A DNA stretch of 64,000 nucleotides from NCBI RefSeq assembly GCF_006717045.1, contig NZ_VFPH01000003.1, positions 744,001 to 808,000 of the forward strand, in the 5' to 3' direction. Positions 6,255-14,507 of this stretch are shown here, piece by piece (the stretch's first letter is position 1; each line of letters begins with the position of its first letter). Below the pieces are notes generated by a model. That model saw only the letters and a program-made list of their open reading frames with translations. It made no database searches and was not told the DNA's origin. A program made the translations under genes and the position numbers. This DNA comes from Pseudonocardia cypriaca. GTDB lineage: Bacteria; Actinomycetota; Actinomycetes; Mycobacteriales; Pseudonocardiaceae.

Positions 6255-7472
6255 ATGAGCGATACGAAGGCGGTGACCGCGGTGGGCTCGGCAACGAGTC
6301 GCAGTGCGGTGCTCGGCGCGATGTTCCTGATGGCCACGAGCGCGATCGGCCCGGGCTTCATCACCCAGACCGCGACCTTCACCGCGCAGCTCGGGGCGGC
6401 GTTCGCGTTCGCGATCCTCGCGTCGATCCTGGTGGACATCGCGGTCCAGCTGAACGTCTGGCGGGTGATCGGCGTGTCCGGTCAGCGCGGGCACGAGCTG
6501 GGCAACAAGATCCTCCCCGGAGTCGGCTGGGTGCTGGCGGCACTCGTCGTCATCGGCGGGCTGGTGTTCAACATCGGCAACGTCGGCGGCACCGGGCTCG
6601 GCGTCAACGCGATGCTGGGGGTCGACGCCCGGATCGGCGGGGTGATCTCCGCGGTGATCGCGATCGCGATCTTCCTCAGCAAGAAGGCCGGCGTCGCGCT
6701 GGACCGGATCGTCGTGGTGCTGGGCGCCCTGATGATCCTCATGACGACCTACGTCGCGATCGTCTCGCAACCGCCGGTCGGCGACGCGCTGCGCAACTTC
6801 GTGCTGCCGGAGCAGGTGGACTTCCTGGTCATCACGACCCTCATCGGCGGAACCGTCGGTGGGTACATCACCTACGCGGGAGCGCACCGGCTGCTCGACT
6901 CCGGCATGACCGGGCCCGAGCACGCGGACAGCATCGCCAAGAGCTCGGTCATCGGCATCATCGTCACCGGGATCATGCGCGTGGTGCTGTTCCTCGCGGT
7001 GCTCGGCGTGGTGGCAGGCGGAGTGGCGCTGGCGAAGGACAACCCGGCGGGCAGCGCCTTCCAGGCCGCCGCGGGCGAGGTCGGACTCCGGCTGTTCGGC
7101 ATCATCCTGTGGGCGGCGGCGATCACCTCCGTGATCGGGGCGGCATACACCTCGGTCTCGTTCCTGACCCGCTCCACGACGAGCGACCGCACGCGCAACC
7201 TGCTCACGATCGGCTTCATCGCCCTCTCGGCCGTGATCTACCTGCTGCTCGGCGCCGCACCGGCCGCGCTGCTGGTGTTCGCGGGCGCGTTCAACGGGCT
7301 GATCCTGCCGATCGGCTTCACCGTGGTGCTCTGGGTGGCGTGGCGCAGGCGGGACCTGCTCGGCGGCTACAAGTACCCGGCGTGGCTGCTCGGCATCGGC
7401 GTGGCCGCTTGGTTGCTCACCCTCTACATGGGCTACTCGTCCCTGTCGGGACTGGGCAAGCTGTTCGCATGA
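6255..7472 (+). CDS. Nramp-like transporter of the YcsG type
   Basis: A 405-residue polytopic protein with about eleven membrane helices. It starts at ATG 6255, 6 nt after GGAAGGAG. The first helix holds SAIGPGFITQTATFTAQLGAAFAF, the Nramp TM1 position. The classical metal-binding D-P-G-N is not there: GPGF takes its place, so manganese or iron transport is doubtful. Its gene overlaps pxpA by 4 nt, and the whole order (ycsG, pxpA, pxpB, pxpC, ycsI) mirrors the Bacillus ycsF-ycsG-ycsI-kipI-kipA region. I infer that it imports 5-oxoproline or a related amino acid or peptide rather than a metal. It is the first gene of a five-gene operon. Confidence 0.88.
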   Translation: MSDTKAVTAVGSATSRSAVLGAMFLMATSAIGPGFITQTATFTAQLGAAFAFAILASILVDIAVQLNVWRVIGVSGQRGHELGNKILPGVGWVLAALVVIGGLVFNIGNVGGTGLGVNAMLGVDARIGGVISAVIAIAIFLSKKAGVALDRIVVVLGALMILMTTYVAIVSQPPVGDALRNFVLPEQVDFLVITTLIGGTVGGYITYAGAHRLLDSGMTGPEHADSIAKSSVIGIIVTGIMRVVLFLAVLGVVAGGVALAKDNPAGSAFQAAAGEVGLRLFGIILWAAAITSVIGAAYTSVSFLTRSTTSDRTRNLLTIGFIALSAVIYLLLGAAPAALLVFAGAFNGLILPIGFTVVLWVAWRRRDLLGGYKYPAWLLGIGVAAWLLTLYMGYSSLSGLGKLFA

Positions 7473-8239
7473 GCGTGGTGGATCTGAACTCGGACGTCGG
7501 AGAGTCGTTCGGCCGGTGGGAGCTGGGGGACGACGCGGCGATGCTCGCGCTCGTCACCTCGGCGAACGTCGCGTGTGGTTTCCACGCGGGCGACCCGACG
7601 ACTCTCCGACGGACCTGTGCCCTGGCCGCGGAGCGAGGGGTCGCGGTCGGGGCACAGGTCGGGTACCGCGACCTCGCGGGGTTCGGCAGGCGCTTCATCG
7701 ACGTGACGCCGACCGAGCTGACCGACGACGTCGTCTACCAGATCGGGGCGCTCGACGGGATCTGCCGGGCGGCCGGCACCCGCGTGAGGTACGTGAAGCC
7801 GCACGGAGCGCTGTACAACGCGATCGTGCACCACGAGGCGCAGGCGGCCGCGGTGGTGGCCGCCGTCCGCGCCTACGACCCGGACCTCCCCGTGCTCGGG
7901 CTCCCCGGCTCGGTGTTCCTCGCCGCCGCCGAGGCGGTCGGGCTGCGCACGGTGCGCGAGTTCTTCGTCGACCGGGGCTACACCCCGGAGGCCACGCTCG
8001 TGCCCCGATCGCAGCCGGGCGCCCTGCTGCACGACCCGCAGGAGGTGACCGCCCGCGTGCTGCGGATGGTCGCCGACGGGAAGGTCACCGCGGTCGACGG
8101 CACGGATGTGCACGTGAACGCCGACTCGGCGTGCGTGCACGGGGACTCGCCGGGTGCGGTCGCGATGGCCGAGGCGGTGCGCGCCGGGCTGGAGGCCGCG
8201 GGCGTGCAGCTGCGCCCGTTCGTGGAGGAGTCGGGGTGA
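7469..8239 (+). CDS. pxpA: 5-oxoprolinase subunit A (LamB/YcsF family)
   Basis: A 256-residue cytoplasmic protein of the LamB/YcsF family, a subunit of the ATP-dependent PxpABC enzyme that opens 5-oxo-L-proline to glutamate. The family N-terminus is intact (VVDLNSDVGESFGRWELGDD). SANVACGFHAGDP, GAQVGYRDLAGFGRR and YVKPHGALYN are also intact. The ATG overlaps the transporter stop by 4 nt and the 3' end overlaps pxpB by 4 nt, so the genes are translationally coupled. The length is normal for the family. Confidence 0.95.
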   Translation: MSVVDLNSDVGESFGRWELGDDAAMLALVTSANVACGFHAGDPTTLRRTCALAAERGVAVGAQVGYRDLAGFGRRFIDVTPTELTDDVVYQIGALDGICRAAGTRVRYVKPHGALYNAIVHHEAQAAAVVAAVRAYDPDLPVLGLPGSVFLAAAEAVGLRTVREFFVDRGYTPEATLVPRSQPGALLHDPQEVTARVLRMVADGKVTAVDGTDVHVNADSACVHGDSPGAVAMAEAVRAGLEAAGVQLRPFVEESG

Positions 8240-8841
8240 AGGTACTGCCGTGTGGGGACAGCGGGCTGCTCGTCGAGGTCGACGGGTTGCCCGAGGTGCT
8301 CGCGCTCGCCGACGCGGTGCGGGCGGCGCCGCCGGCCGGCGTCCTCGACGTCGTCTCGGCCGCGCGCACGGTGCTGCTCTGCGTCGAGCCGGGCACCGAC
8401 CTCACCGAGGTCCGGCGTGCCGTGCTGGACCTCGACGTCGGAGCGGGCGCGGGGCTGTCCGATGGGGAGCGGGTGGAGATCGAGGTCGTCTACGACGGCC
8501 CCGACCTCGAAGAGGTCGGTGAGCTCACCGGGCTCGGTGCGGACGGTGTGGTCGCCGCCCACACCGGCACCCCGTGGCGGGCCGCGTTCGGCGGGTTCGC
8601 TCCCGGGTTCGCGTACCTGGTCGGCGGCGACCCGCGGCTCGAGGTTCCCCGGCGGCAGGTGTCGCGCACGTCGGTGCCCCCCGGATCGGTCGGGCTGGCA
8701 GGCGAGTTCAGCGGCGTGTACCCGCGTTCGTCGCCCGGCGGCTGGCAGCTGATCGGCCGCACCCACGCGGAGCTTTGGAACATCGACCGCGGTGCGCTAC
8801 TACAGCCAGGGTGCACGGTCGAGTTCAAGGCGGTCCGATGA
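8236..8841 (+). CDS. pxpB: 5-oxoprolinase subunit B (KipI family)
   Basis: A 201-residue protein starting VKVLPCGDSGLLVEV at a GTG inside the pxpA stop. It carries the KipI/allophanate-hydrolase subunit 1 hallmark GGFAPGFAYLVGGDPRLEVPRR and, near the C-terminus, SPGGWQLIGRT. With PxpA and PxpC it forms the 5-oxoprolinase complex. Bacillus KipI also inhibits the sporulation kinase KinA, but nothing here suggests such a role. It is coupled to pxpC by an ATGA overlap. Confidence 0.94.
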   Translation: MKVLPCGDSGLLVEVDGLPEVLALADAVRAAPPAGVLDVVSAARTVLLCVEPGTDLTEVRRAVLDLDVGAGAGLSDGERVEIEVVYDGPDLEEVGELTGLGADGVVAAHTGTPWRAAFGGFAPGFAYLVGGDPRLEVPRRQVSRTSVPPGSVGLAGEFSGVYPRSSPGGWQLIGRTHAELWNIDRGALLQPGCTVEFKAVR

Positions 8842-9716
8842 CCCGCAAGCTCGAGGTGGTCGCCACCGGCGCGCTGGCGCTGGTGGAGGACCTGGGACGG
8901 CCAGGCCTCGCCGCCACGGGGGTGGGTCGTTCGGGTGCCGCCGACCGCGGGGCGCTGCGCCTGGCCAACCGGCTCGTCGCGAACCCCGAGGGCGCCGCGG
9001 GCATCGAGGTCGTGTTCGGCGGGCTCGCCGTGCGGGCCCACGGCCTGCTCACGGTGGCGCTGTCCGGTGCGCCCGCCCCCGCCGACGTCGACGGCACACC
9101 GGTCGGGCACCACGCACTGGTCACGCTGCATCCGGGCCAGGTGCTGAGGCTGGGGGTGCCCCCCACCGGCCTCCGGACCTACCTCGCGGTCCGCGGCGGC
9201 ATCGCGGTGGATCCGGTGCTCGGGTCGCGCAGCACCGACATCCTGTCCGGCCTCGGGCCCGAGAAGCTGACGCCGGGGACGATGCTCCCGATCGGGACGG
9301 AGCCCGACGCGCTGCCCCTGATCGACGTCGCGCCGGTGGCGCTGCCCACGGGTGACGAGGTCGTGCTCAGGGCCGTCGCCGGCCCGCGCGCCGAGTTCTT
9401 CACCGATGTCGGGGCGCTCGCCCGCACCAGCTGGACGGCCTCCAGCCGCAGCGACCGGGTGGGCATGCGGCTCGAGGGCGACCCCCTCGAACGCGCCGAC
9501 TCGGGGGAGCTGCCGAGCGAGGGCATCATCCGCGGCTCGGTTCAGGTGCCGCCCGGCGGCGAGCCGGTGCTGTTCCTCGCCGACCACCCCGTCACCGGCG
9601 GCTACCCGGTGGCCGCTGTCGTCCTCGACGCCGACGTCGACCGGGCCGCGCAGGTGCGCCCCGGCCAGCACGTGCGGTTCGTCCTCGTTCCGCCGCCGTG
9701 GCAGGAGAACCCGTGA
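8838..9716 (+). CDS. pxpC: 5-oxoprolinase subunit C (KipA / biotin-dependent carboxyltransferase-like)
   Basis: A 292-residue protein of the KipA/allophanate hydrolase subunit 2 family. Family landmarks are EDLGRPGLAATGVGRSGAAD at the N-terminus, then LRTYLAVRGGI and LGSRSTDILSGLG. Later come SEGIIRGSVQVPPGGEPVLFLADHP and VTGGYP. It completes the PxpABC complex encoded just upstream. The start ATG lies within the end of pxpB and its stop overlaps the GTG of the next gene, so all five genes form one coupled unit. Confidence 0.95.
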   Translation: MTRKLEVVATGALALVEDLGRPGLAATGVGRSGAADRGALRLANRLVANPEGAAGIEVVFGGLAVRAHGLLTVALSGAPAPADVDGTPVGHHALVTLHPGQVLRLGVPPTGLRTYLAVRGGIAVDPVLGSRSTDILSGLGPEKLTPGTMLPIGTEPDALPLIDVAPVALPTGDEVVLRAVAGPRAEFFTDVGALARTSWTASSRSDRVGMRLEGDPLERADSGELPSEGIIRGSVQVPPGGEPVLFLADHPVTGGYPVAAVVLDADVDRAAQVRPGQHVRFVLVPPPWQENP

Positions 9717-10495
9717 GCCGCTCCGACACCCCCACCGCCGCGCGGGAGAAGTTCCGCGCCGGGCTCGTCACGCCGACCGCAGGCTGGTGCGACGGCTACA
9801 CGCAGGCCAACCTGATCGCGGTGCCGCAGGACATCGCGTGGGACTTCCTGCTGTTCGCCCAGCGCAACCCGCAGCCGTGCCCGGTGCTGGACGTGCTGGA
9901 GGCGGGCTCCGTGTCCGGCCCGCTGCTCGACGGCGACATCCGCACCGACATCCCGCGGTACCGGGTCTACGTCGACGGCGAGCTGAGCGACGAGCCGACG
10001 GACGTCCGCGAGTGGTGGCGGGACGACCTCGTCGGCTTCCTCATCGGCTGCAGCTTCACCTTCGAGCGCGCGCTCGGCGCAGCGGGCGTGCCGGTGCGGC
10101 ACGTCGAGCAGGGCGTCAACGTGCCGATGTACCGCACATCGGTGCGCTGCCGGCCGGCCGGTGCGATCAGCGGGCCGATGGTGGTGTCGATGCGGCCGGT
10201 TCCGCAGGCGCTCGTCGAGACGGCCGTGCGCGTCACGGCTGCGTACCCGGCGGTGCACGGCGCTCCCGTGCATGTCGGCGATCCGCGCGAGCTCGGCATC
10301 CGCGACCTCGACGCCCCCGACTACGGCGACCCGGTGCGGTTCGAGCCGGGGGACGTGCCCGTCTTCTGGGGTTGCGGCGTCACGCCGCAGGCCGCGGTCG
10401 TCGAGTCGAAGCCTGCGCTCGCGATCTCGCACGCGCCCGGGCACATGCTGATCACGGACGCCGAGGACGAGCACTACCGCATCCGGCATGTGTGA
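9713..10495 (+). CDS. YcsI-type protein (DUF1445, D-glutamate cyclase-like / putative hydro-lyase family)
   Basis: A 260-residue protein starting at GTG 9713, preceded by CAGGAG. Family landmarks are AREKFRAGLVTPTAGWCDGYTQ, a central FLIGCSFTFERAL and a C-terminal HAPGHMLITDAEDE. In Bacillus ycsI is part of the ycsF-kipI-kipA group. Vertebrate D-glutamate cyclase, which interconverts D-glutamate and 5-oxo-D-proline, carries a related domain. That fits an operon for 5-oxoproline: YcsI may feed or drain the same pool, handle the D-isomer, or act as a racemase-like helper. The activity of stand-alone bacterial members is not established to my knowledge, so the role is inferred from position. Confidence 0.85.
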   Translation: MSRSDTPTAAREKFRAGLVTPTAGWCDGYTQANLIAVPQDIAWDFLLFAQRNPQPCPVLDVLEAGSVSGPLLDGDIRTDIPRYRVYVDGELSDEPTDVREWWRDDLVGFLIGCSFTFERALGAAGVPVRHVEQGVNVPMYRTSVRCRPAGAISGPMVVSMRPVPQALVETAVRVTAAYPAVHGAPVHVGDPRELGIRDLDAPDYGDPVRFEPGDVPVFWGCGVTPQAAVVESKPALAISHAPGHMLITDAEDEHYRIRHV

Positions 10496-10531
10496 CGGGA
10501 CCTGACCTACATCGCTCATACCGTCACCGTC

Positions 10532-11653
10532 ATGAGCGACGAGATCAGCCCCTTCCGCATCGACGTCCCGCAGGCCGACCTGGACGACCTCGCCGACCGG
10601 CTCGCCCGCACCCGCTGGCCGCGCCAGCTCCCCGGCGGCTGGGGTCGCGGCGTGCCGGTGGCGCAGCTGCGGGAGCTCGCCGAGTACTGGCGCACCGGCT
10701 TCGACTGGCGCGCGCAGGAGGCGCGGCTGAACGAGTTCCCGCAGTTCCTGACCGAGATCGACGGCCAGCAGGTCCACTTCCTGCACATCCGCTCCCCCGA
10801 GCCGAACGCGCTCCCGCTGGTGATCACCCACAGCTGGCCCAACTCGATCGCCGAGTTCACGGCGCTCGTCGGGCCGCTCACCGAGAGCGGATTCGACGTG
10901 GTGGCACCGTCGCTGCCGGGCTTCGCCTACTCAACGTTCCCCGAGCCGGCCGACGAGCGGCCGTGGACCGCGGAGCGCGTGGCGCGGACCTGGGCGGAGC
11001 TGATGGCGCGCCTCGGCTACGAGCGGTACGGGGCGCACGGTAACGACGCGGGTGCGGTCGTGTCTCCGCAGCTGGCGCTCGTCGACGCCGAGCACCTCGT
11101 CGGGGTGCACATGACGGCCGGTGTCGGCATCCCGACCGGTGACCCCGCCGAGCTGGAGGGCCTGACCGACGCGGACCGCGCCGGCCTGGAGCGGATGGCC
11201 GCCCTGTTCGCAGGTGGCAGCGGGTACGGCACGTACCTGGCCAACCGCCCTCAGACGCTCGCGTACGGCTGGCTCGACTCGCCGGTCGTGCAGCTTGCCT
11301 ACCTGGTGGAGCGGCTCGCCGAGTTCGACGGCTGGCCGGCAGGCACCGACCCCCTGCTTCCCCACCTCGACCGCGACCAGCTGCTCACCACCGCGTCGCT
11401 GTACTGGTTCACCGGCACCGGTGGCTCGTCGTCGTGGACCTACTACGACGGTGCCGCCGGTATGCCGATCGACCAGGCCGTCGTGCCGACCGGCGTGTCC
11501 CACGGCGGACCGGACGCCTTCCGGCGGATCGCGGAGCGGAACAACGACATCGTGCAGTGGTCGGGCCGCGACGCCGCGAGCCACATGGTGGCGATGGTGG
11601 ACGCCGCGGGGCTCGCGGCCGACATCGAGGAGTTCTTCGGGAAGCTCCGCTAG
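10532..11653 (+). CDS. Epoxide hydrolase (EHN-type alpha/beta hydrolase)
   Basis: A 373-residue protein. Residues 1-110 form the epoxide hydrolase N-terminal domain (FRIDVPQADLDDLADRLARTRWP). An alpha/beta-hydrolase core follows. The nucleophile is the Asp of AHGNDAGAVVSP and the catalytic His is in ASHMVAMVDA near the C-terminus. The oxyanion-hole motif is HSWPNS, whereas most relatives have HGWPGS. The substrate is probably a xenobiotic or terpenoid epoxide, but context gives no hint. TACCGT at 10519-10524, 7 nt before the ATG, suggests a leaderless transcript. The stop overlaps that of the convergent EamA gene within the tetranucleotide CTAG. Confidence 0.9.
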   Translation: MSDEISPFRIDVPQADLDDLADRLARTRWPRQLPGGWGRGVPVAQLRELAEYWRTGFDWRAQEARLNEFPQFLTEIDGQQVHFLHIRSPEPNALPLVITHSWPNSIAEFTALVGPLTESGFDVVAPSLPGFAYSTFPEPADERPWTAERVARTWAELMARLGYERYGAHGNDAGAVVSPQLALVDAEHLVGVHMTAGVGIPTGDPAELEGLTDADRAGLERMAALFAGGSGYGTYLANRPQTLAYGWLDSPVVQLAYLVERLAEFDGWPAGTDPLLPHLDRDQLLTTASLYWFTGTGGSSSWTYYDGAAGMPIDQAVVPTGVSHGGPDAFRRIAERNNDIVQWSGRDAASHMVAMVDAAGLAADIEEFFGKLR

Positions 11654-12549
11654 CGCCTGCGGGACAGCCCGACGCCGACGAGGCAGATCGCGCCCCCGAC
11701 CAGCGCGAGCAGCGGCGGCACCTCGCCGAGCAGCACAGCGGACAGCAGGATCGCGACCGGCGGCACGAGGTAGGTGCTCACGCCGAGCCGGCCCGCGTCC
11801 ATCCGAGCGAGCGCGTAGGCCCAGGTGCTGAACGCGAGCGCGGTGGGCACCGCGCCGAGGAAGACGAGCCCGGCCGTGGCCCCGGCCGGTGCGGCGGCCA
11901 GCTCGCTGACGAGGCCAGGCGCGAACGGCAGGCAGGCGACCGCACCGATCGTGCAGGCGAGCCAGGTGACCTGCAGCCCGGGCAGCCTGCGCAGCACCGG
12001 CTTCTGCGCGAGCACCCCGACCGCGTACGTGACGGCGGCGACGAGGCAGAACACGACGCCGAGCACGTCGGACTCCGCCGCGCCCGCGGTGGCCGCGCCG
12101 ACGAGCAGTGCACCGCAGAACGCGACGATCGCGCCGATCACCAACCAGCGCGGGAAGCCCTCGCCGAGCCACAGCCCGGCGAACAGCGCGATGAGGACCG
12201 GCCCGACACCGACGAGCATCGCGGACGTGCCGGCGTCGACGCGCTGCTCGCCCGCGTTGAGGGCGACGTTGTAGACGGCGAACCACGCCAGCGCGCACAG
12301 CACGACGAGGGCCCACTCCCGCCGGGTCGGCCACACCCAGCGGCGGGTCACCAGCAGCCCGGCGCCGAGCGCGAGCGACCCGACGAGCAGCCTGCCGAGC
12401 GTCAGCGGGCCCGGTTCGTAGGACGCTCCGACCGCCCGGATCGCCACGAAAGCCGCCGCCCACGAGAGCACCGTGACCGCGACGGCCACCAGTGCGCTCC
12501 ACCGGTAGCGGGAAGCGGGCACGGCTGGTCGCGTGGGCAGAGTGGTCAT
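11650..12549 (-). CDS. EamA/DMT-superfamily transporter
   Basis: A 299-residue membrane protein with about ten helices in two EamA repeats. It shows WAAAFVAIRAVG early, then a GLWLGEGFPRWLVIGAIVAFCGALLVG segment ending the first half, and VPPVAILLSAVLLGEVPPLLALVGGAICLVGVGL at the end. This E-rich helix pair is the usual DMT exporter signature. It probably exports a metabolite or amino acid, substrate unknown. The ATG at 12549 was preferred over an upstream in-frame start that adds 17 polar residues. The gene stands alone, facing the epoxide hydrolase tail to tail with a 4-nt overlap. Confidence 0.88.
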   Translation of the reverse strand: MTTLPTRPAVPASRYRWSALVAVAVTVLSWAAAFVAIRAVGASYEPGPLTLGRLLVGSLALGAGLLVTRRWVWPTRREWALVVLCALAWFAVYNVALNAGEQRVDAGTSAMLVGVGPVLIALFAGLWLGEGFPRWLVIGAIVAFCGALLVGAATAGAAESDVLGVVFCLVAAVTYAVGVLAQKPVLRRLPGLQVTWLACTIGAVACLPFAPGLVSELAAAPAGATAGLVFLGAVPTALAFSTWAYALARMDAGRLGVSTYLVPPVAILLSAVLLGEVPPLLALVGGAICLVGVGLSRRR

Positions 12550-12859
12550 GGTCGGAACGCTAACTCCACGCACCGACCGAACCACGCGGTTTTCGGACAT
12601 CGCACTGCCGGTTCCGCGGCGGACGATGATCGTTGCGAGAAGCTCGACTGCGCTGGACGAACCGCTGTGACGTGCGGCTCGTCGTGAACATCCGCGGCCG
12701 AGCGGCCCGAGGAGTACTTCCGTGCGGTCGGCAGCGCCGTGGTGTGCGTCTCGCGCCGATCAGCCGGGTCCGGGTGCCGGATGTGGGCAACCCACCTCCG
12801 CTCGCCCGCCTGGCACACTGCGGCGATCACCAAGCGTCGTGGAGTGGAGACGGAACGAC
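12550..12859. other. Non-coding stretch between divergent EamA and XRE genes
   Basis: About 310 nt without a supported gene. Short frames here are arginine-rich and match nothing I know. The only symmetry is an imperfect repeat, CCGAACC (12577-12583) and GGTTTTCGG (12588-12596), 28-48 nt before the EamA start. It could be an operator for an unidentified regulator. No clear promoter hexamer for the XRE gene was found. Confidence 0.4.
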
Positions 12860-13705
12860 GTGGCCGGACCGAACGGGGCAGTTGTACGGCGGCTGCATCT
12901 CGGCCGCATCCTGCGGGAGCTGCGGGAGCAGGCGGGGTTGTCGCTGGAGATCGCGGCGCCCGCCTTCGACTGGTCGAGCAGCAAGCTCAGCCGGATCGAG
13001 AACGGGCGCCAGGGCGTCGACGTGCACGGCGTGCGCACGATGATGGACGTCTACGGAGTGGTCGGACCCCAGTGGGAAGAGCTGCTAGACCTCACCCGAG
13101 CGGCCTCCGAGAAGGGCTGGTGGCGGGCCTACGGCCTGGACGACAAGGGCTATGTCCCGCTCGAAGCGGAGGCGACCCTCATCCGCGAGGCAACGGCTGC
13201 CTTCGTTCCCGGACTGCTGCAGACGGATGCGTACGCCAAGGCCGTCTTCGCGGCCACGCTGCACCGCAGGAGCGAGACCGAGCTGGCCAACCTGACCGCC
13301 ATCCGCGGGAGGCGTCAGGAACGGCTGACCTCCGACGAGGACCCGCTCGAGCTGATCGCGGTGGTCGACGAGGCGGTCCTGCGTCGCCCCGTCGGCGGGC
13401 GGGCGGTGATGCGGGTGCAGCTCGCGCACCTCGCCGAGGCAGCGGCTCTTGACCGGGTGACGCTGCAGGTCCTGCCGTTGAGCCTCGGCGCGCACCCCGG
13501 GCTCTCCGCCCCGTTCACCCTGCTCACCTTCGGCGACATCGACTTCGGAGACATGGTCTACGTCGAGCATCCGGTCGGCGCCGTCCACATCAACAAGGAG
13601 AGCGAGGTCGCCGTAGCTACACTCACGTTCGACCGGCTGCGGTCACTCGCGCTCGACGTCGAAGAGTCCGTGGCGCTGATCGAGCGGGTGGCCGCGGAGA
13701 CGTAG
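12860..13705 (+). CDS. XRE-family regulator with DUF5753 domain
   Basis: A 281-residue protein of the very common actinomycete type. The N-terminal HTH (about residues 8-65) reads LGRILRELREQAGLSLEIAAPAFDWSSSKLSRIENGRQG. The DUF5753 domain follows with YVPLEAEATLIREATAAFVPGLLQTDAYAKAV, where the conserved PGLLQT is intact, and ends with YVEHPVGAVHINKESEV. The GTG at 12860 was chosen over a GTG six codons upstream because it lies closer to the family start. Such genes are normally paired with a small DUF397 protein, as here 21 nt downstream. The pair resembles the BldB/WhiJ-type regulatory modules of Streptomyces; its target is unknown. Confidence 0.9.
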   Translation: MAGPNGAVVRRLHLGRILRELREQAGLSLEIAAPAFDWSSSKLSRIENGRQGVDVHGVRTMMDVYGVVGPQWEELLDLTRAASEKGWWRAYGLDDKGYVPLEAEATLIREATAAFVPGLLQTDAYAKAVFAATLHRRSETELANLTAIRGRRQERLTSDEDPLELIAVVDEAVLRRPVGGRAVMRVQLAHLAEAAALDRVTLQVLPLSLGAHPGLSAPFTLLTFGDIDFGDMVYVEHPVGAVHINKESEVAVATLTFDRLRSLALDVEESVALIERVAAET

Positions 13706-13726
13706 CGGACGGAAACGAGGTGCGCC

Positions 13727-13933
13727 GTGGACCGCACCGGCATCCGGTGGCGCACCAGCAGCTTCAGCAACAGCGACGGCGGCAACAACTGCGTCGAGGT
13801 CGCCTTCCTCCCCGAAGGCCGGGTCGCGGTGCGCGACACGAAGGCCCGCCGCCGCCCGCCCCACGTGCACACCGCCGCGGCCTGGGCCGCCTTCCTGTCA
13901 GGCGTGCGCTGCGGCGAGTTCACGTCACGCTGA
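13727..13933 (+). CDS. DUF397 protein
   Basis: A 68-residue protein with the full DUF397 pattern: WRTSSFSNSDGGNNCVEVAFLPEGRVAVRDTK, then AAAWAAFLSGVRCGEF. It follows the XRE/DUF5753 gene with GGAAACGAGG in front of its GTG. In Streptomyces such partners modulate the cognate XRE protein. The RRRPPHVHT insertion in the middle is slightly unusual. It is most likely co-transcribed with and functionally tied to the upstream gene. Confidence 0.9.
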   Translation: MDRTGIRWRTSSFSNSDGGNNCVEVAFLPEGRVAVRDTKARRRPPHVHTAAAWAAFLSGVRCGEFTSR

Positions 13934-13990
13934 CCTCGCGGGCAGGCGGTCCCAGGTTCTCGTCGGCACGACCGGCGAGTACGTGCGCGC

Positions 13991-14500
13991 TCAGGCTTCC
14001 ACGCTGCTCAGCGCCCCGTGCGCGACGAGGGCCCATGCGAGGAGGCCGAAGGCGACGGTGTGGGCGATGGTGCGCAGGTTGTTCCACCGGACCCAGCTGT
14101 CCTCGAAGCGGGCGCGGACCGCGGCGAGGTCGCTGATGCCGTCGGGGTCCCCGGCCACGTCGAGCGCGTTGTTCAGCGGCACGTTGACGACCATCGTCAT
14201 GAGGAACGCCACCACGTAGACCAGGAGCGCGGCGATGATCCAGGGCAGTGCCGGGCTCCCCGGCATGCCCCATGCCAGCACCACCGCCAGTCCGACCAGG
14301 GGGATCGAGCCGACGAACGGCACCAGGAACACCGGGTTGAGGATCGCCCGGTTGATGTTCTGCATCGTTTCCACGAAGGTGTGGTCGGACGATCGGGCCA
14401 GTCCCGGCATCACCGAGCAGGCGTAGGCGTAGAACAACCCCGCGATGGCGCCCGTGCTGATCGTGGCCGTCAGGAGCACGACGGTCTGGAGCACTCTCAT
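13991..14500 (-). CDS. DUF1772 (anthrone oxygenase-like) membrane protein
   Basis: A 169-residue protein with four hydrophobic helices. The first ends in GLFYAYACSVMPGL, characteristic of DUF1772. A later segment, VVNVPLNNALD, and a terminal WNNLRTIAHTVAFGLLAWAL complete the family pattern. Fungal relatives are anthrone oxygenases in polyketide clusters; the bacterial function is unknown. It lies 7 nt after the NmrA-like oxidoreductase gene and is surely its operon partner. Confidence 0.88.
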   Translation of the reverse strand: MRVLQTVVLLTATISTGAIAGLFYAYACSVMPGLARSSDHTFVETMQNINRAILNPVFLVPFVGSIPLVGLAVVLAWGMPGSPALPWIIAALLVYVVAFLMTMVVNVPLNNALDVAGDPDGISDLAAVRARFEDSWVRWNNLRTIAHTVAFGLLAWALVAHGALSSVEA

Positions 14501-14507
14501 GTCGGCC

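Noticed and set aside
12633..13043. Short plus-strand frame upstream of the XRE gene
   Set aside because: Arginine-rich and without any known family; it overlaps the XRE start in another frame.
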